Source: an uncultured Flavobacteriaceae bacterium
Lineage (GTDB): Bacteria > Bacteroidota > Bacteroidia > Flavobacteriales > Flavobacteriaceae
Length of the DNA stretch: 64,000 nucleotides
Reading direction: 5' to 3'
NCBI GenBank assembly: GCA_947502495.1
Contig: CANNAC010000003.1
Coordinates: 124,001 to 188,000, forward strand
This document shows, piece by piece, positions 22,862 through 31,846 of the stretch. The position numbers and the translations under genes are program-made. The number at the start of each line of letters is the position of its first letter. Positions within the stretch are counted from its first letter, which is position 1. Under the pieces are notes generated by a model. That model did no database searches, was not told where the DNA came from, and saw nothing but the letters and a program-made list of their open reading frames with translations.

Positions 22862-24445
22862 TTAAATATAGTGCTCGTTTACTAATTGGATTACACTTTC
22901 TACTGTGGGAACCTTAGCAATACGTATATCTTTAAAATGTTTTTTAGCCTCTTGCGCAGTAGTTTCTCCAATACAAAAAGCAATCATGTTATCTGTAACA
23001 TTATTTTCTTGCTTAAAACTTTGTACGGTAGATGGGCTATAAAATAGAACTGCTTCTACAGTATCTTCTAGCTTTACCGCATCTAATTTGGTTTGGTATG
23101 CTTCAATTTCGTTTACCGTAATATTATTTTCTTCTAAAATAGTAGGCAAAGCATCTAAGCGTAAGTCGCTACAGAAATAAGTAACTTCGGTTCCTTCTAT
23201 ATAATCTACTAAGTATTCGGCAAGTTTTTTAGCATTAGGTTCTGTATGTTTTACTTCACCAATACGTTTTTCTACTAAACGTTTTGTTCTACGTCCGACA
23301 CAGTAAATGTTTTGGAATTGTAACTCCACAGCAGAAAAGTTTTGAAGTAATGCTTCAACTGCGTTTTTGCTTGTAATCACCACATTTTGGATAGGATTTC
23401 TAACCACTTGTGGTTTTAATCTGTTGGTGCTTATTTTTACAAAATCAGAACTCTCTACACCAAGATTCTCGTTTACTAATAAACGTTGATCTTCGGTAAA
23501 GGACTTTGTAGAATATACGGTAGTTGGTTTACTAGATTCTTGTATAGAATCCATTAAACGTTTTCCTCCTTTTTCTATAACATAGTCTGCACACCATGCT
23601 GCCATATCATGATGTTCTCCTAATTTTTTTACACGTTGTACGGTTATTTTTTTACTTCCGTTAGGGCTTAATAAAATACCATCAAAGTGTATTTCTTCTT
23701 CTTTTATATAACATAGTGCGCCGATTGGAGCAGTACATCCACCTTCTAAACGATTTAAAAACTCACGCTCAATTTGCGTACATGTTTGTGTTTCTTCGTC
23801 GTTAATCTCGTTTAAAATAGCTCTTGTTTCTTCATCTTCTTCCAAGGCAACAACAACGATAGCTCCTTGTCCTGCTGCAGGAATCATCCATTCTAAATTC
23901 ACAGCGGTTTCTGGGCGTAATTCTAAACGACCAATTCCTGCTGCTGCAAAAATTGCTGCATCAAAATGTTCTGTATCGTCTAGTTTTTGCAAACGTGTAT
24001 TTACATTACCACGAATATCTTCAATAGTATGTGTTGGATAACGGTTTAACCATTGTGCTTTTCTACGTAAACTGCTTGTTGCAATTACTGCTTCGCGTGC
24101 ACCTAAAAACTCTTCTGTTGTTTTGTACACCAAAGTATCACGTACGTTACCACGTTTTAAAACAGCGGCTTGTACAATACCTTTTGGTAAAAGCGTTGGT
24201 ACATCTTTTAAAGAATGTACAGCAATATCTATATCGCCATTTAACATAGCAATATCTAGGGTTTTAGTAAAAATTCCAGTTATTCCTAGCTCGTATAATG
24301 GTTTGTTTAGTTGTAAATCTCCTGTAGATTTTACAGGAACTAATACTACGTTGTGACCAAGATGTTCTAATTGGCTTTTTACTATTTTTGCTTGGTATAA
24401 TGCAAGTTCGCTATCGCGAGTACCAATTCTAATTGTTTTAGACAT
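22862..24445 (-). CDS. hemC: Fused hydroxymethylbilane synthase - uroporphyrinogen III synthase
   Basis: A 527-residue bifunctional frame. Residues 1 to about 300 are porphobilinogen deaminase: IGTRDSELALYQA, catalytic Asp in HSLKDVPT, Arg-rich ATSSLRRKAQWL, and the dipyrromethane-cofactor Cys in EGGCTAPIGA. Residues from about 305 to the end match uroporphyrinogen III synthase (VVITSKNAVEALLQNF, IYCVGRRTKRLVEK, VEAVLFYSPSTVQSF, FCIGETTAQEAKKH). Fusion would channel the unstable hydroxymethylbilane to ring closure. It overlaps hemA by 8 bp, so the two are translationally coupled. Similar HemC-HemD fusions are likely in related flavobacteria, so I do not treat this as an assembly error. Confidence 0.95.
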   Translation of the reverse strand: MSKTIRIGTRDSELALYQAKIVKSQLEHLGHNVVLVPVKSTGDLQLNKPLYELGITGIFTKTLDIAMLNGDIDIAVHSLKDVPTLLPKGIVQAAVLKRGNVRDTLVYKTTEEFLGAREAVIATSSLRRKAQWLNRYPTHTIEDIRGNVNTRLQKLDDTEHFDAAIFAAAGIGRLELRPETAVNLEWMIPAAGQGAIVVVALEEDEETRAILNEINDEETQTCTQIEREFLNRLEGGCTAPIGALCYIKEEEIHFDGILLSPNGSKKITVQRVKKLGEHHDMAAWCADYVIEKGGKRLMDSIQESSKPTTVYSTKSFTEDQRLLVNENLGVESSDFVKISTNRLKPQVVRNPIQNVVITSKNAVEALLQNFSAVELQFQNIYCVGRRTKRLVEKRIGEVKHTEPNAKKLAEYLVDYIEGTEVTYFCSDLRLDALPTILEENNITVNEIEAYQTKLDAVKLEDTVEAVLFYSPSTVQSFKQENNVTDNMIAFCIGETTAQEAKKHFKDIRIAKVPTVESVIQLVNEHYI

Positions 24446-25700
24446 TTGTTGTGGATGTTTCTAGTTGAAACACTTTTTTTATTAGTTCTAGACTTTCGTC
24501 TGTAGATATAGCATCATCTTTTAAGTGATGTGCAAAATGATTTGTTATTTTTTGAATAATATTATTGCTAATTAGTTCGGCTTGCTCTTCGTTAAAATTG
24601 CTCATTTTTTTACGTTGCGTATCTAACTCTGCAACTTTAAAATCATTTAATTTTAGCTTTAAAGCTTTAATAGTTGGTGCAAACTTTCTAGTTTCTAACC
24701 AAGCATTAAATTCGGTTCTAACTTCTTCAATAATTATTTCCGCTAGTGGGATATCTAGCTTACGCTTTTCTAAAGTATCGTCCGTTATTTTAGATAAATG
24801 ATCTAGATGCACTAAAGTAATGTTCTCTAGTTCATTTACATTTTCATTTACGTTTTTAGGAATCGATAAATCTAAAATTAAAAGCGGTTTTTTGTTTTGT
24901 ATAATATGTTTGTCAACCGTCGGCATTTGTGCGCCAGTTGCAACAATTAAGATGTCGGAAGCATGAATTTCTTCTTGTAAATTACTGTAATCCTTAACCA
25001 CAAGGTTGAATTTTCCAGCAATAGCTTCGGCTTTATCTTTGGTTCTATTAATTAAAGTGATTTGTTCGTTTTGCGAATGTTTCACTAAGTTTTCACAAGT
25101 ATTTCTTCCAATTTTTCCGGTTCCGAAAAGCAGAATGTTTTTTTGCGAAATGTTTTCCACTTCATTTAAAATATATTGTACCGAAGCATAGGAAACAGAA
25201 GTTGCTCCTGTTGAAATACTTGTTTCGGTTTTAATACGTTTGCTTGCTTGAATAACGGCATTTACTAAACGTTCTGAGAAATGATTTAATAAACCTTCTT
25301 TTTTAGACTGGGAAGCAGCATGTTTTAACTGACCAATAATTTCGAAATCTCCTAAAATCTGACTATCTAATCCAGATCCTACACGAAACATATGCGAAAT
25401 AGCATCTTTGTTTTTTAAGACAAATGCTACTTTTTGAAATTCTTCAACAGTACCTTTTGTATTGTCGCAAAGTAATTTTATAAGTTGAAAAGGGTGTTGT
25501 GCGAAACCGTAAATTTCGGTTCGGTTACATGTAGATGTTACCACAAGGCTTTCTACACCTTCTTGTTTAGCTTGTTCTAGTAGCTTTATTTTAGATGTTG
25601 CGTCTAAACTAAAATGCCCACGAATTTCGGCATCCGCTTTTTTGTAGCTTAGACCAATTGCGTAAAATGAATTGCCTTTAGAAATATTGTATTGCTCCAT
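24438..25700 (-). CDS. hemA: Glutamyl-tRNA reductase
   Basis: A 420-residue enzyme that reduces glutamyl-tRNA to glutamate-1-semialdehyde, the first committed step of C5-pathway haem synthesis. The catalytic Cys lies in TSTCNRTEIYG, a family block in FRVGSGLDSQILGDFEIIGQ, the NADPH-binding motif in LLFGTGKIGRNTCENL, and a C-terminal dimerisation helix region follows. It is first in the minus-strand operon hemA-hemCD. The next enzyme, hemL, is not in the window. The 193-bp divergent interval to the AraC gene carries a palindromic promoter site. Confidence 0.96.
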   Translation of the reverse strand: MEQYNISKGNSFYAIGLSYKKADAEIRGHFSLDATSKIKLLEQAKQEGVESLVVTSTCNRTEIYGFAQHPFQLIKLLCDNTKGTVEEFQKVAFVLKNKDAISHMFRVGSGLDSQILGDFEIIGQLKHAASQSKKEGLLNHFSERLVNAVIQASKRIKTETSISTGATSVSYASVQYILNEVENISQKNILLFGTGKIGRNTCENLVKHSQNEQITLINRTKDKAEAIAGKFNLVVKDYSNLQEEIHASDILIVATGAQMPTVDKHIIQNKKPLLILDLSIPKNVNENVNELENITLVHLDHLSKITDDTLEKRKLDIPLAEIIIEEVRTEFNAWLETRKFAPTIKALKLKLNDFKVAELDTQRKKMSNFNEEQAELISNNIIQKITNHFAHHLKDDAISTDESLELIKKVFQLETSTTNV

Positions 25701-25811
25701 TACCTGATTTGGATGTTACCGGACAAAAATAGAACGCTTATGCGGATAAAAGTAACGCTAAAAGAACTTTTAGTGTCGTTTGTGGTTTTTTAGTACTATT
25801 TTTAAATAATA

Positions 25812-25833
25812 TATGATAAATATCATACTTTTG
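25812..25833 (+). promoter_or_regulatory. Palindromic operator overlapping the promoter of the AraC-hemH-hemJ unit
   Basis: TATGAT-AAAT-ATCATA (25812-25827) is a perfect 6-4-6 inverted repeat. Its right arm overlaps TACTTTTG (25826-25833), an exact match to the Bacteroidota -7 box TAnnTTTG. The core TGAT-N4-ATCA has the spacing of CRP/FNR-type sites, but the regulator is not known. It could also affect the divergent hemA. Confidence 0.5.
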
Positions 25834-25893
25834 CAGTAATAGCAACCCTTTTTGATGCTATTGTTTAGAATTATTCTAAATAAGAATTTTAAA

Positions 25894-26790
25894 ATGAAAG
25901 AGAATACTACTTTAAAAAATGTCGCTAGAGGTACTTTTAATGAAACAAAAGTAGATGATGGTTTTTTTGTGTTAAGCTACCAAAATGAAAGTCAATTAGT
26001 TGAAACGCTAGAGCGAGAGATTGATAGTAGTTTTATCCAGTTTCATTTTTGTATTAAAGGTGCTGCTGCTTTTTTGTTTAATAATGGAAGCTATACTTTA
26101 AATATACAAGACGAAACTTCTTTGCTTTTGTATAACCCGCAACGCGACTTACCCATTCATTTGCAGGTAGATGCAAATACCTGGTTGGTTTCTCTTTTGA
26201 TTTCTATTAAGAAATTTCACGGTTTATTTAGTCAGGAAGCAGATTACATCACGTTTTTAAGTGATGATAATAAGGATAAGAAATATTATAAAGACGGAAG
26301 AATTTCGCCTTCGATGTCTATTGTCTTAAATCAATTAATACATTACAATTTAAACCAATCTATTAAAAATCTTTATTTTAAAGGAAAGGCTTATGAGCTT
26401 TTAAGTTTGTATTTTAATCGAAATGAAGATGCAAATGTAGAACAATGTCCGTTTTTGGTAGATGAAACGAATGTGATTAAAATACGAAAAGCAAAAGATA
26501 TCATTATCTCAAGAATGGCTGAGCCGCCAAGTTTGCAAGAGTTAGCAGATGAAATTGCTTTAAGTTTGAAAAAGCTTAAAGAAGGTTTCAAACAAATTTA
26601 TGGCGATTCTGTATTTAGCTTTTTGTTAGATTATAAAATGGAAGTTGCTAGAAAATTATTAGAATCTGGCGATCATAATGTAAATGAAGTCGGACTTAAA
26701 GTAGGATACAGTACATCCAGTCATTTTATAGCTGCTTTTAAGAAGAAGTACGGAACGACTCCGAAAAAATATATACAATCTGTAAATTAA
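25894..26790 (+). CDS. AraC-family transcriptional regulator linked to haem genes
   Basis: A 298-residue protein with an N-terminal cupin-like sensing region and a C-terminal double HTH (LQELADEIALSLKKLKEGFK, then VNEVGLKVGYSTSSHFIAAFKKKYGTTPKKY). I start at 25894 (MKENTTLKNV) and not at the in-frame ATG 25852, whose 14 extra residues are hydrophobic and unlike the family. It is divergent from hemA and 33 bp upstream of hemH on the same strand, so haem-pathway control is a fair inference. The ligand is unknown. Confidence 0.85.
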   Translation: MKENTTLKNVARGTFNETKVDDGFFVLSYQNESQLVETLEREIDSSFIQFHFCIKGAAAFLFNNGSYTLNIQDETSLLLYNPQRDLPIHLQVDANTWLVSLLISIKKFHGLFSQEADYITFLSDDNKDKKYYKDGRISPSMSIVLNQLIHYNLNQSIKNLYFKGKAYELLSLYFNRNEDANVEQCPFLVDETNVIKIRKAKDIIISRMAEPPSLQELADEIALSLKKLKEGFKQIYGDSVFSFLLDYKMEVARKLLESGDHNVNEVGLKVGYSTSSHFIAAFKKKYGTTPKKYIQSVN

Positions 26791-26823
26791 TAAACTTTCC
26801 ACTGTTGTGGTAATTATAATATA

Positions 26824-27855
26824 ATGAGTAAAGGAATATTATTAGTAAATCTAGGTTCGCCCGAAAGTCCGGAACCTAAAGACGTTAAAAAGTATTTAGG
26901 AGAATTCTTAATGGACGAACGTGTTATCGATATACCTGTTTTAGCAAGAACAGCTTTAGTGAAAGGTATTATTTTAAACACCAGACCAAAAGCTTCTGCA
27001 GCAGCCTATAAAAAGATCTGGTGGGAAGAAGGTTCGCCACTTATTGTGCTTTCCGAAAGACTTCAAAAGAAATTACAAAAGGAGACCGAAATGCCTGTGG
27101 CTTTAGCTATGCGTTATGGAACGATGACCATTAAAAAAGGGATTCAAGAATTGATAGATAAAGGTGTGGATGAAGTTTTGCTTTTTCCGCTATACCCACA
27201 ATTTGCTATGGCAACTACAGAAACCATTACTGTTTTAGCAGAAAAATTGCGTCAAAAGTTTTTTCCGAATATAAAAATTGAATCTGTTCCTGCGTTTTAC
27301 AACAAGCCAGATTATATTGAAGTATTATCGAGCAGTATTGCAGGGCATTTAGAAGATAAAAACTATGATCATGTTTTGTTTTCGTATCATGGTGTTCCAG
27401 AAAGACATATTAGAAAAAGTGATGTTACAAAATCACATTGTAAAATAGACGGTAGTTGTTGCGTAACGCCAAGCAAAGCACACGAGTTTTGTTACAGACA
27501 TCAATGTCTTGAAGTTACCCGTTTGGTAGCGGAGAAATTAAGATTTAAAGAAGGTGCTTTCTCTACATCCTTTCAATCTAGATTAGGATTTGATCCTTGG
27601 TTACAGCCATATACCGATAGAACTATTGAGCGTTTGGGAAAACAAGGGGTGAAAAATATGGCTATTGTTACACCAGCTTTTGTGAGTGATTGCTTAGAGA
27701 CTTTAGAAGAGATTGCGATGGAAGGGCAAGAGATTTTTCGTGAAATGGGAGGAAAAGATTTTACAACCGTTCCTTGTTTAAATGATGATGATGCTTGGGT
27801 TTCATTACTTGCGAAATGGGTAAACGGTTGGTCTGAAAAAGGAGTTTTAGCGTAA
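26824..27855 (+). CDS. hemH: Ferrochelatase
   Basis: A 343-residue protein with the ferrochelatase start GILLVNLGSPESPEPKDVKKYL, LFPLYPQFAMATTETI, the catalytic His in LFSYHGVPERHIRKSD, and the family's SFQSRLGFDPWLQPYTD segment. CCVTPSKAHEFCYRHQC adds Cys residues in the region where some ferrochelatases bind a [2Fe-2S] cluster; this is suggestive only. It inserts iron into protoporphyrin (or coproporphyrin) IX. hemJ follows 7 bp downstream. Confidence 0.96.
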   Translation: MSKGILLVNLGSPESPEPKDVKKYLGEFLMDERVIDIPVLARTALVKGIILNTRPKASAAAYKKIWWEEGSPLIVLSERLQKKLQKETEMPVALAMRYGTMTIKKGIQELIDKGVDEVLLFPLYPQFAMATTETITVLAEKLRQKFFPNIKIESVPAFYNKPDYIEVLSSSIAGHLEDKNYDHVLFSYHGVPERHIRKSDVTKSHCKIDGSCCVTPSKAHEFCYRHQCLEVTRLVAEKLRFKEGAFSTSFQSRLGFDPWLQPYTDRTIERLGKQGVKNMAIVTPAFVSDCLETLEEIAMEGQEIFREMGGKDFTTVPCLNDDDAWVSLLAKWVNGWSEKGVLA

Positions 27856-27862
27856 TATAATT

Positions 27863-28411
27863 ATGGAATATTACAACTATATAAAATCGCTTCACCTTAT
27901 TTTTGTGATTACATGGTTTGCAGGATTATTTTATATTCCGAGATTGTTTGTATATCAAATTGAAGCATTTCATAAACCTTCACCAGACAAAGAAATTCTT
28001 GGGAGGCAGTTGAAGCTCATGGCAAAGCGTTTATGGAATATCATAACCTGGCCATCTGCAATTTTGGCTACGGGATTTGCCATTTGGTTACTCATTTTAC
28101 AACCTGTTTGGTTGCAACAACCTTGGATGCATGTGAAATTAGGTTTTGTAGTTTTGCTGATTATCTATCATTTAAAAACCCATCAGTTTTATAAACAATT
28201 GCAAAAGGATGTGGTTAAAAAAACATCCAATTTTATGCGTTTATGGAATGAAGGAGCGACCTTTATTCTATTTGCTGTAGTGTTTTTAGTCATTTTAAAA
28301 AGTGCTTTTAATTGGATTTTTGGAGTACTCGGTATTTTTATTCTTGGTGTATTACTCATGTTAGGTTTTAAAGTGTATAAAAATATACGTAACAAGAATC
28401 CGGAAGCTTAA
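27863..28411 (+). CDS. hemJ: Protoporphyrinogen IX oxidase, HemJ type
   Basis: A 182-residue membrane protein with four hydrophobic segments. Its N-terminus SLHLIFVITWFAGLFYIPRLF is the HemJ signature, with the conserved His in the first helix. ITWPSAILATGFAIWLL and LGFVVLLIIYHLKTHQFY follow. It oxidises protoporphyrinogen IX, the step before or at metal insertion, and its place directly after hemH supports this over the related CopD family. Confidence 0.88.
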   Translation: MEYYNYIKSLHLIFVITWFAGLFYIPRLFVYQIEAFHKPSPDKEILGRQLKLMAKRLWNIITWPSAILATGFAIWLLILQPVWLQQPWMHVKLGFVVLLIIYHLKTHQFYKQLQKDVVKKTSNFMRLWNEGATFILFAVVFLVILKSAFNWIFGVLGIFILGVLLMLGFKVYKNIRNKNPEA

Positions 28412-28578
28412 ATCTAGATTTTCAATTACAAATCGCTAAAAACGAAATCCCGAAAGCTTTTATTCGAATTTGAAAATTTTTGGTTTTGTGTGTTGCTAGA
28501 AAAGTATTTGGTGTGATTATTGTTATATTTAGACGATTACAATACTAATTTAAGATACCTGTTTATGCAGGCATTTCT

Positions 28579-30030
28579 ATGAGATTAAAAAAACTGTCTT
28601 TACGAGTTCGTATTTTTATAGCCATGATTCTTTTGGTGTTTTTAGCGTCTATTTTAATAACGGCAGTAGCTGTTTATCAAAATAAAGAAGAAACAATTGA
28701 TTACCACACGCAAAGACTAGAGCGTAAAGAAGCTAATATTAAAAGACATATTAACTTTGTAATTCAAGAAACGACTTTTGAGGTGAAAACCGAGAAGATT
28801 CCGTTTATTTTTAAAGAAGAGATTTATAAAATTGCCTCTGTACATGATTTACCAATAAACCTGTATGATTTAGATGGTCAGCTTTTAAAATCTTCCATAG
28901 CAACCCTAACACAAGAATCTCTGCAGACTTGTTTAAATGCAGAAGTATTGAATACGTTGGCGAATACCGTAGAGCATAGACTTGTTCTAAAACGAAAAGT
29001 TAGTGGGGAAACATATCAATCTTCATTCACCTATATAAAAGATCAGAAGTCCAAACCTATTGCTATTTTAAATTTACCATTATTAGAGAATGATGATTTT
29101 TTAGCAAAAGAATTGGATGAATTTTTAGAGCGAATCGCGTTTGCTTATTTGTTTATGTTGCTAATGGCAATTGCTTTGGCTTATGTATTATCGAAATATA
29201 TAACGAAGTCTCTAAATACCATTAGCGATAAAATAAACACCACAAGATTAGAAAGAAGAAATCAGAAAATAGAAATTGATTCTGCAACCGTAGAAATTGC
29301 GGCACTTGTAAAATCGTACAATAGTATGATTGATGAGTTGGAGGAAAGTGCTGTACAATTAGCTACTAGTGAACGAGAACAAGCTTGGCGAGAAATGGCA
29401 AAGCAGGTGGCGCATGAAATTAAAAATCCGTTAACTCCAATGCGATTAACCGTACAGAGTTTTCAGCGTAAGTTTGATCCTTCCGATGAAAACATACATC
29501 AAAAACTAGATGAATATAGTAAAACGTTAATTCAGCAAATAGATACACTGAGTTCGATAGCTTCTGCATTTTCAAATTTTGCTAAAATGCCAGCACAGAA
29601 AAACGAAATGCTTAATGTGGTGGAAATTGTAGATCTTTCTTTAGATATTTTTAATGAGGATTATATCGCGTTTTCTTCTAATAGGGAAGAAATTATTGCT
29701 AAGTTTGATAGAACACAGCTTATTCGCGTGGTTACCAATTTAATTAAAAATGGTATTCAGGCAATTCCTAAGGATAAAAAGCCGGAGATTGTGGTGAAGG
29801 TATTGCAAGAAAATGAGGTGATTAAAATTACTGTTTCCGATAATGGTATAGGAATTACGGACGAGAATAAATTGAAAATATTTGAACCAAAATTTACAAC
29901 TAAAACTAGCGGAATGGGATTAGGTTTAGCGATGGTTAAAAATATTCTGGAAACATATAAAGGAAGTATTACCTTTACCTCTCAATTAGGAATAGGGACC
30001 ACTTTTACGGTAACTTTTCCGAAAGAATAA
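28579..30030 (+). CDS. Membrane sensor histidine kinase (NtrY-like)
   Basis: A 483-residue kinase with two membrane helices (about 11-33 and 186-207) bounding a ~150-residue periplasmic sensor, then a HAMP-like linker. The HisKA phospho-site is HEIKNPLTPMRLTVQSF (His near residue 277). The ATPase boxes are LIKNGIQAIPK, SDNGIGITDENK and GMGLGLAMVKNIL. No response regulator is adjacent, so it is an orphan. A short inverted repeat (CCTGTTTATGCAGG, 28558-28571) lies directly before the ATG. The periplasmic ligand is unknown. Confidence 0.9.
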   Translation: MRLKKLSLRVRIFIAMILLVFLASILITAVAVYQNKEETIDYHTQRLERKEANIKRHINFVIQETTFEVKTEKIPFIFKEEIYKIASVHDLPINLYDLDGQLLKSSIATLTQESLQTCLNAEVLNTLANTVEHRLVLKRKVSGETYQSSFTYIKDQKSKPIAILNLPLLENDDFLAKELDEFLERIAFAYLFMLLMAIALAYVLSKYITKSLNTISDKINTTRLERRNQKIEIDSATVEIAALVKSYNSMIDELEESAVQLATSEREQAWREMAKQVAHEIKNPLTPMRLTVQSFQRKFDPSDENIHQKLDEYSKTLIQQIDTLSSIASAFSNFAKMPAQKNEMLNVVEIVDLSLDIFNEDYIAFSSNREEIIAKFDRTQLIRVVTNLIKNGIQAIPKDKKPEIVVKVLQENEVIKITVSDNGIGITDENKLKIFEPKFTTKTSGMGLGLAMVKNILETYKGSITFTSQLGIGTTFTVTFPKE

Positions 30031-30050
30031 AGTTAAAAATAAATCAGATG

Positions 30051-30080
30051 ATCACTCTGAGCGTGTCGAAGAGTCTTCTT
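30051..30080. repeat. Dispersed repeat (CTGAGCGTGTCGAAGAG type)
   Basis: ATCACTCTGAGCGTGTCGAA and following bases match, on the other strand, the element at 43262-43293 (GCGCAGTCGAAAGACTTCTT). It fills the gap between the kinase and enoyl-CoA hydratase genes. Confidence 0.6.
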
Positions 30081-30093
30081 AAACCAAATAAAA

Positions 30094-30876
30094 ATGTCAT
30101 ACAATAACATCTTATCTGCAACCCAAAACGGAATAACAACCATTACTATTAATAGACCTACAAAGCTTAATGCGCTTAATAAAGAGACTATTCAAGAACT
30201 ACATGAAGGTTTTAAAGCTGCTAATAAAGATAAAAACACGAAAGTGATTATTCTAACAGGAAGTGGTGAAAAAGCTTTTGTTGCAGGAGCAGATATTAGT
30301 GAGTTTGCAAACTTTAATGTCGATAATGGCGGGAAGTTAGCCGCTAAAGGACAAGAATTATTATTCGATTTTGTTGAAAATTTAAAAACTCCAGTTATCG
30401 CTGCTGTTAATGGTTTTGCTCTTGGTGGCGGACTAGAATTAGCCATGGCTTGTCATTTTAGAGTAGCAAGTGATACTGCAAAAATGGGATTGCCAGAAGT
30501 TTCTCTGGGTGTAATTCCTGGTTATGGTGGTACACAGCGTTTGCCGCAATTAGTTGGTAAAGGTCGTGCTATGGAAATGATTATGACTGCGGGAATGATC
30601 GACGCAGAAACTGCAAAAAACTACGGATTAGTAAATCACGTAACTACACAAGAAGAATTAATACCATTGGCTGAAAAAATTGCTGGTAAAATTATGCGTA
30701 ATTCATCTGTTGCAATTGCGAAAGCTATAAAAGCTGTTAATGCAAATTATGCAGCAGATAAAGATGGATATAAAGTAGAAATAAAACAATTTGGAAAATG
30801 CTTTGGAACGGAAGATTTTAAGGAAGGAACAACTGCTTTCTTAGAAAAACGTAAAGCAGCTTTTCCTGGTGAGTAA
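30094..30876 (+). CDS. Enoyl-CoA hydratase/isomerase (crotonase family)
   Basis: A 260-residue crotonase. The oxyanion-hole segments are AFVAGADISEFANF and NGFALGGGLELAMACHFRVA, and the catalytic-Glu region LPEVSLGVIPGYGGTQRL is intact. The C-terminal AFLEKRKAAFPGE is usual for short-chain enoyl-CoA hydratases of fatty-acid or amino-acid breakdown. No other beta-oxidation gene is adjacent, so the exact substrate is open. Confidence 0.92.
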   Translation: MSYNNILSATQNGITTITINRPTKLNALNKETIQELHEGFKAANKDKNTKVIILTGSGEKAFVAGADISEFANFNVDNGGKLAAKGQELLFDFVENLKTPVIAAVNGFALGGGLELAMACHFRVASDTAKMGLPEVSLGVIPGYGGTQRLPQLVGKGRAMEMIMTAGMIDAETAKNYGLVNHVTTQEELIPLAEKIAGKIMRNSSVAIAKAIKAVNANYAADKDGYKVEIKQFGKCFGTEDFKEGTTAFLEKRKAAFPGE

Positions 30877-30897
30877 TCTTTATAATATAGAAAGTAT

Positions 30898-30933
30898 ATA
30901 AAAAAATGCGAGCATTTATGCTCGCATTTTTTT
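30898..30933. terminator. Bidirectional terminator
   Basis: ATGCGAGC (30906-30913), six-base loop, GCTCGCAT (30920-30927), bordered by an A-run and a T-run. It serves the crotonase gene on the plus strand and the secreted-protein gene on the minus strand. Confidence 0.9.
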
Positions 30934-30954
30934 GTTTAAATCATTTAAGTACAG

Positions 30955-31554
30955 TTAGATATGTATAAAGTTAACAAAAGTTCGTCCTTCTGTTTCTGTA
31001 ACAATCTTATATCTTCCTTCTCGTTTTTCATCTAGACTTAAAACTCTACCAATATTCTTAGCATCGTTATTAATGGTTTCCGTGTAAATTAAATGAAAGT
31101 TGTTACCTTCTGTACCTTCATAATAAACCTTAATGTCTAATGGTTTTTGACCTAAAGATAATTTAGAGATATAAACTTTATTATTTTTATTTCTAACATA
31201 AGGTTTAAATATAGTAGTTCCTTTTTCTTTTTTAAATGCAACGATGTTATTAGTAACATGAAAAGGAATTATTACGATTTTAATAGCTTTGTTTAACTCA
31301 AAAAAGTAATCTCCATTTGGTAATTCTGTTAAATCAAATCCTTTAGTGTAATCTCCAGAATTTTGAATGGACTCATTATAGAGAATAATTCCGTGTGTAT
31401 TCTTAATAAGAAGTTCGTCTCCTTTTTTAACATCGTTTAATGTTAAAGTTGTTCTTTTTGCATCCTTTAAATCGTTTAAAGGAGCATTTGCGTTTGCTAG
31501 TAAAGCAGTAAATACTACTACTATTACTACCGTGTTTTTCATTAATTTTTTCAT
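30955..31554 (-). CDS. Secreted protein of unknown function (tandem paralogue 1)
   Basis: A 199-residue protein with a clear signal peptide (hydrophobic core VVIVVVFTALLANANA) and a beta-rich mature part (TLNDVKKGDELLIKNTHGI, FDLTELPNGDYFFEL, NKVYISKLSLGQKPLDIKV). It is very similar to the next gene over the whole length. The fold looks like an Ig-like sandwich followed by a second beta domain, but I recognise no named family. Its promoter has TACCTTTG on the minus strand at 31583-31590. Not a T9SS sorting protein by its C-terminus. Confidence 0.75.
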   Translation of the reverse strand: MKKLMKNTVVIVVVFTALLANANAPLNDLKDAKRTTLTLNDVKKGDELLIKNTHGIILYNESIQNSGDYTKGFDLTELPNGDYFFELNKAIKIVIIPFHVTNNIVAFKKEKGTTIFKPYVRNKNNKVYISKLSLGQKPLDIKVYYEGTEGNNFHLIYTETINNDAKNIGRVLSLDEKREGRYKIVTETEGRTFVNFIHI

Positions 31555-31582
31555 AATCTTATAGGTTTAATGATTATATCGA

Positions 31583-31590
31583 CAAAGGTA
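31583..31590 (-). promoter_or_regulatory. -7 box of secreted paralogue 1
   Basis: TACCTTTG on the minus strand matches TAnnTTTG, about 30 bp upstream of the ATG. The surrounding block (ACAAAGGTATA on the plus strand) is shared with the stub at 32513-32599, showing that promoter and gene were duplicated together. Confidence 0.6.
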
Positions 31591-31794
31591 TATGGAAAGG
31601 CGCGTTTAAAAAACAGCTATTTTTGCTGTTATGTGTATTATTTTAACCTTAACGTATTGAAATACAATGCATTGTTTGTTGTGGTGGTTGCTGATTTAGC
31701 TCCTGCTAGCCTTCTTATGGTTTTACTTGTATACATAATAGGTTAGGAGTGCTGTATGTTTTAAATATAAAAGGGAACAGAAAGTGTATAAAAC

Positions 31795-31827
31795 AAAAAA
31801 GCAAGCATAAATGCTCGCTTTTTTTGT
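31795..31827 (-). terminator. Terminator of secreted paralogue 2
   Basis: GCAAGCAT and ATGCTCGC form a hairpin flanked by A- and T-runs, mirroring the terminator of paralogue 1 (30898-30933), so the terminator is part of the duplicated unit. Confidence 0.75.
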
Positions 31828-31846
31828 TGAAATTATATAAATCTAA

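Noticed and set aside
22862-24445. HemC-HemD join as an assembly or frameshift artefact
   Set aside because: Both halves are complete and in frame with a normal linker, so a true fusion is more likely.
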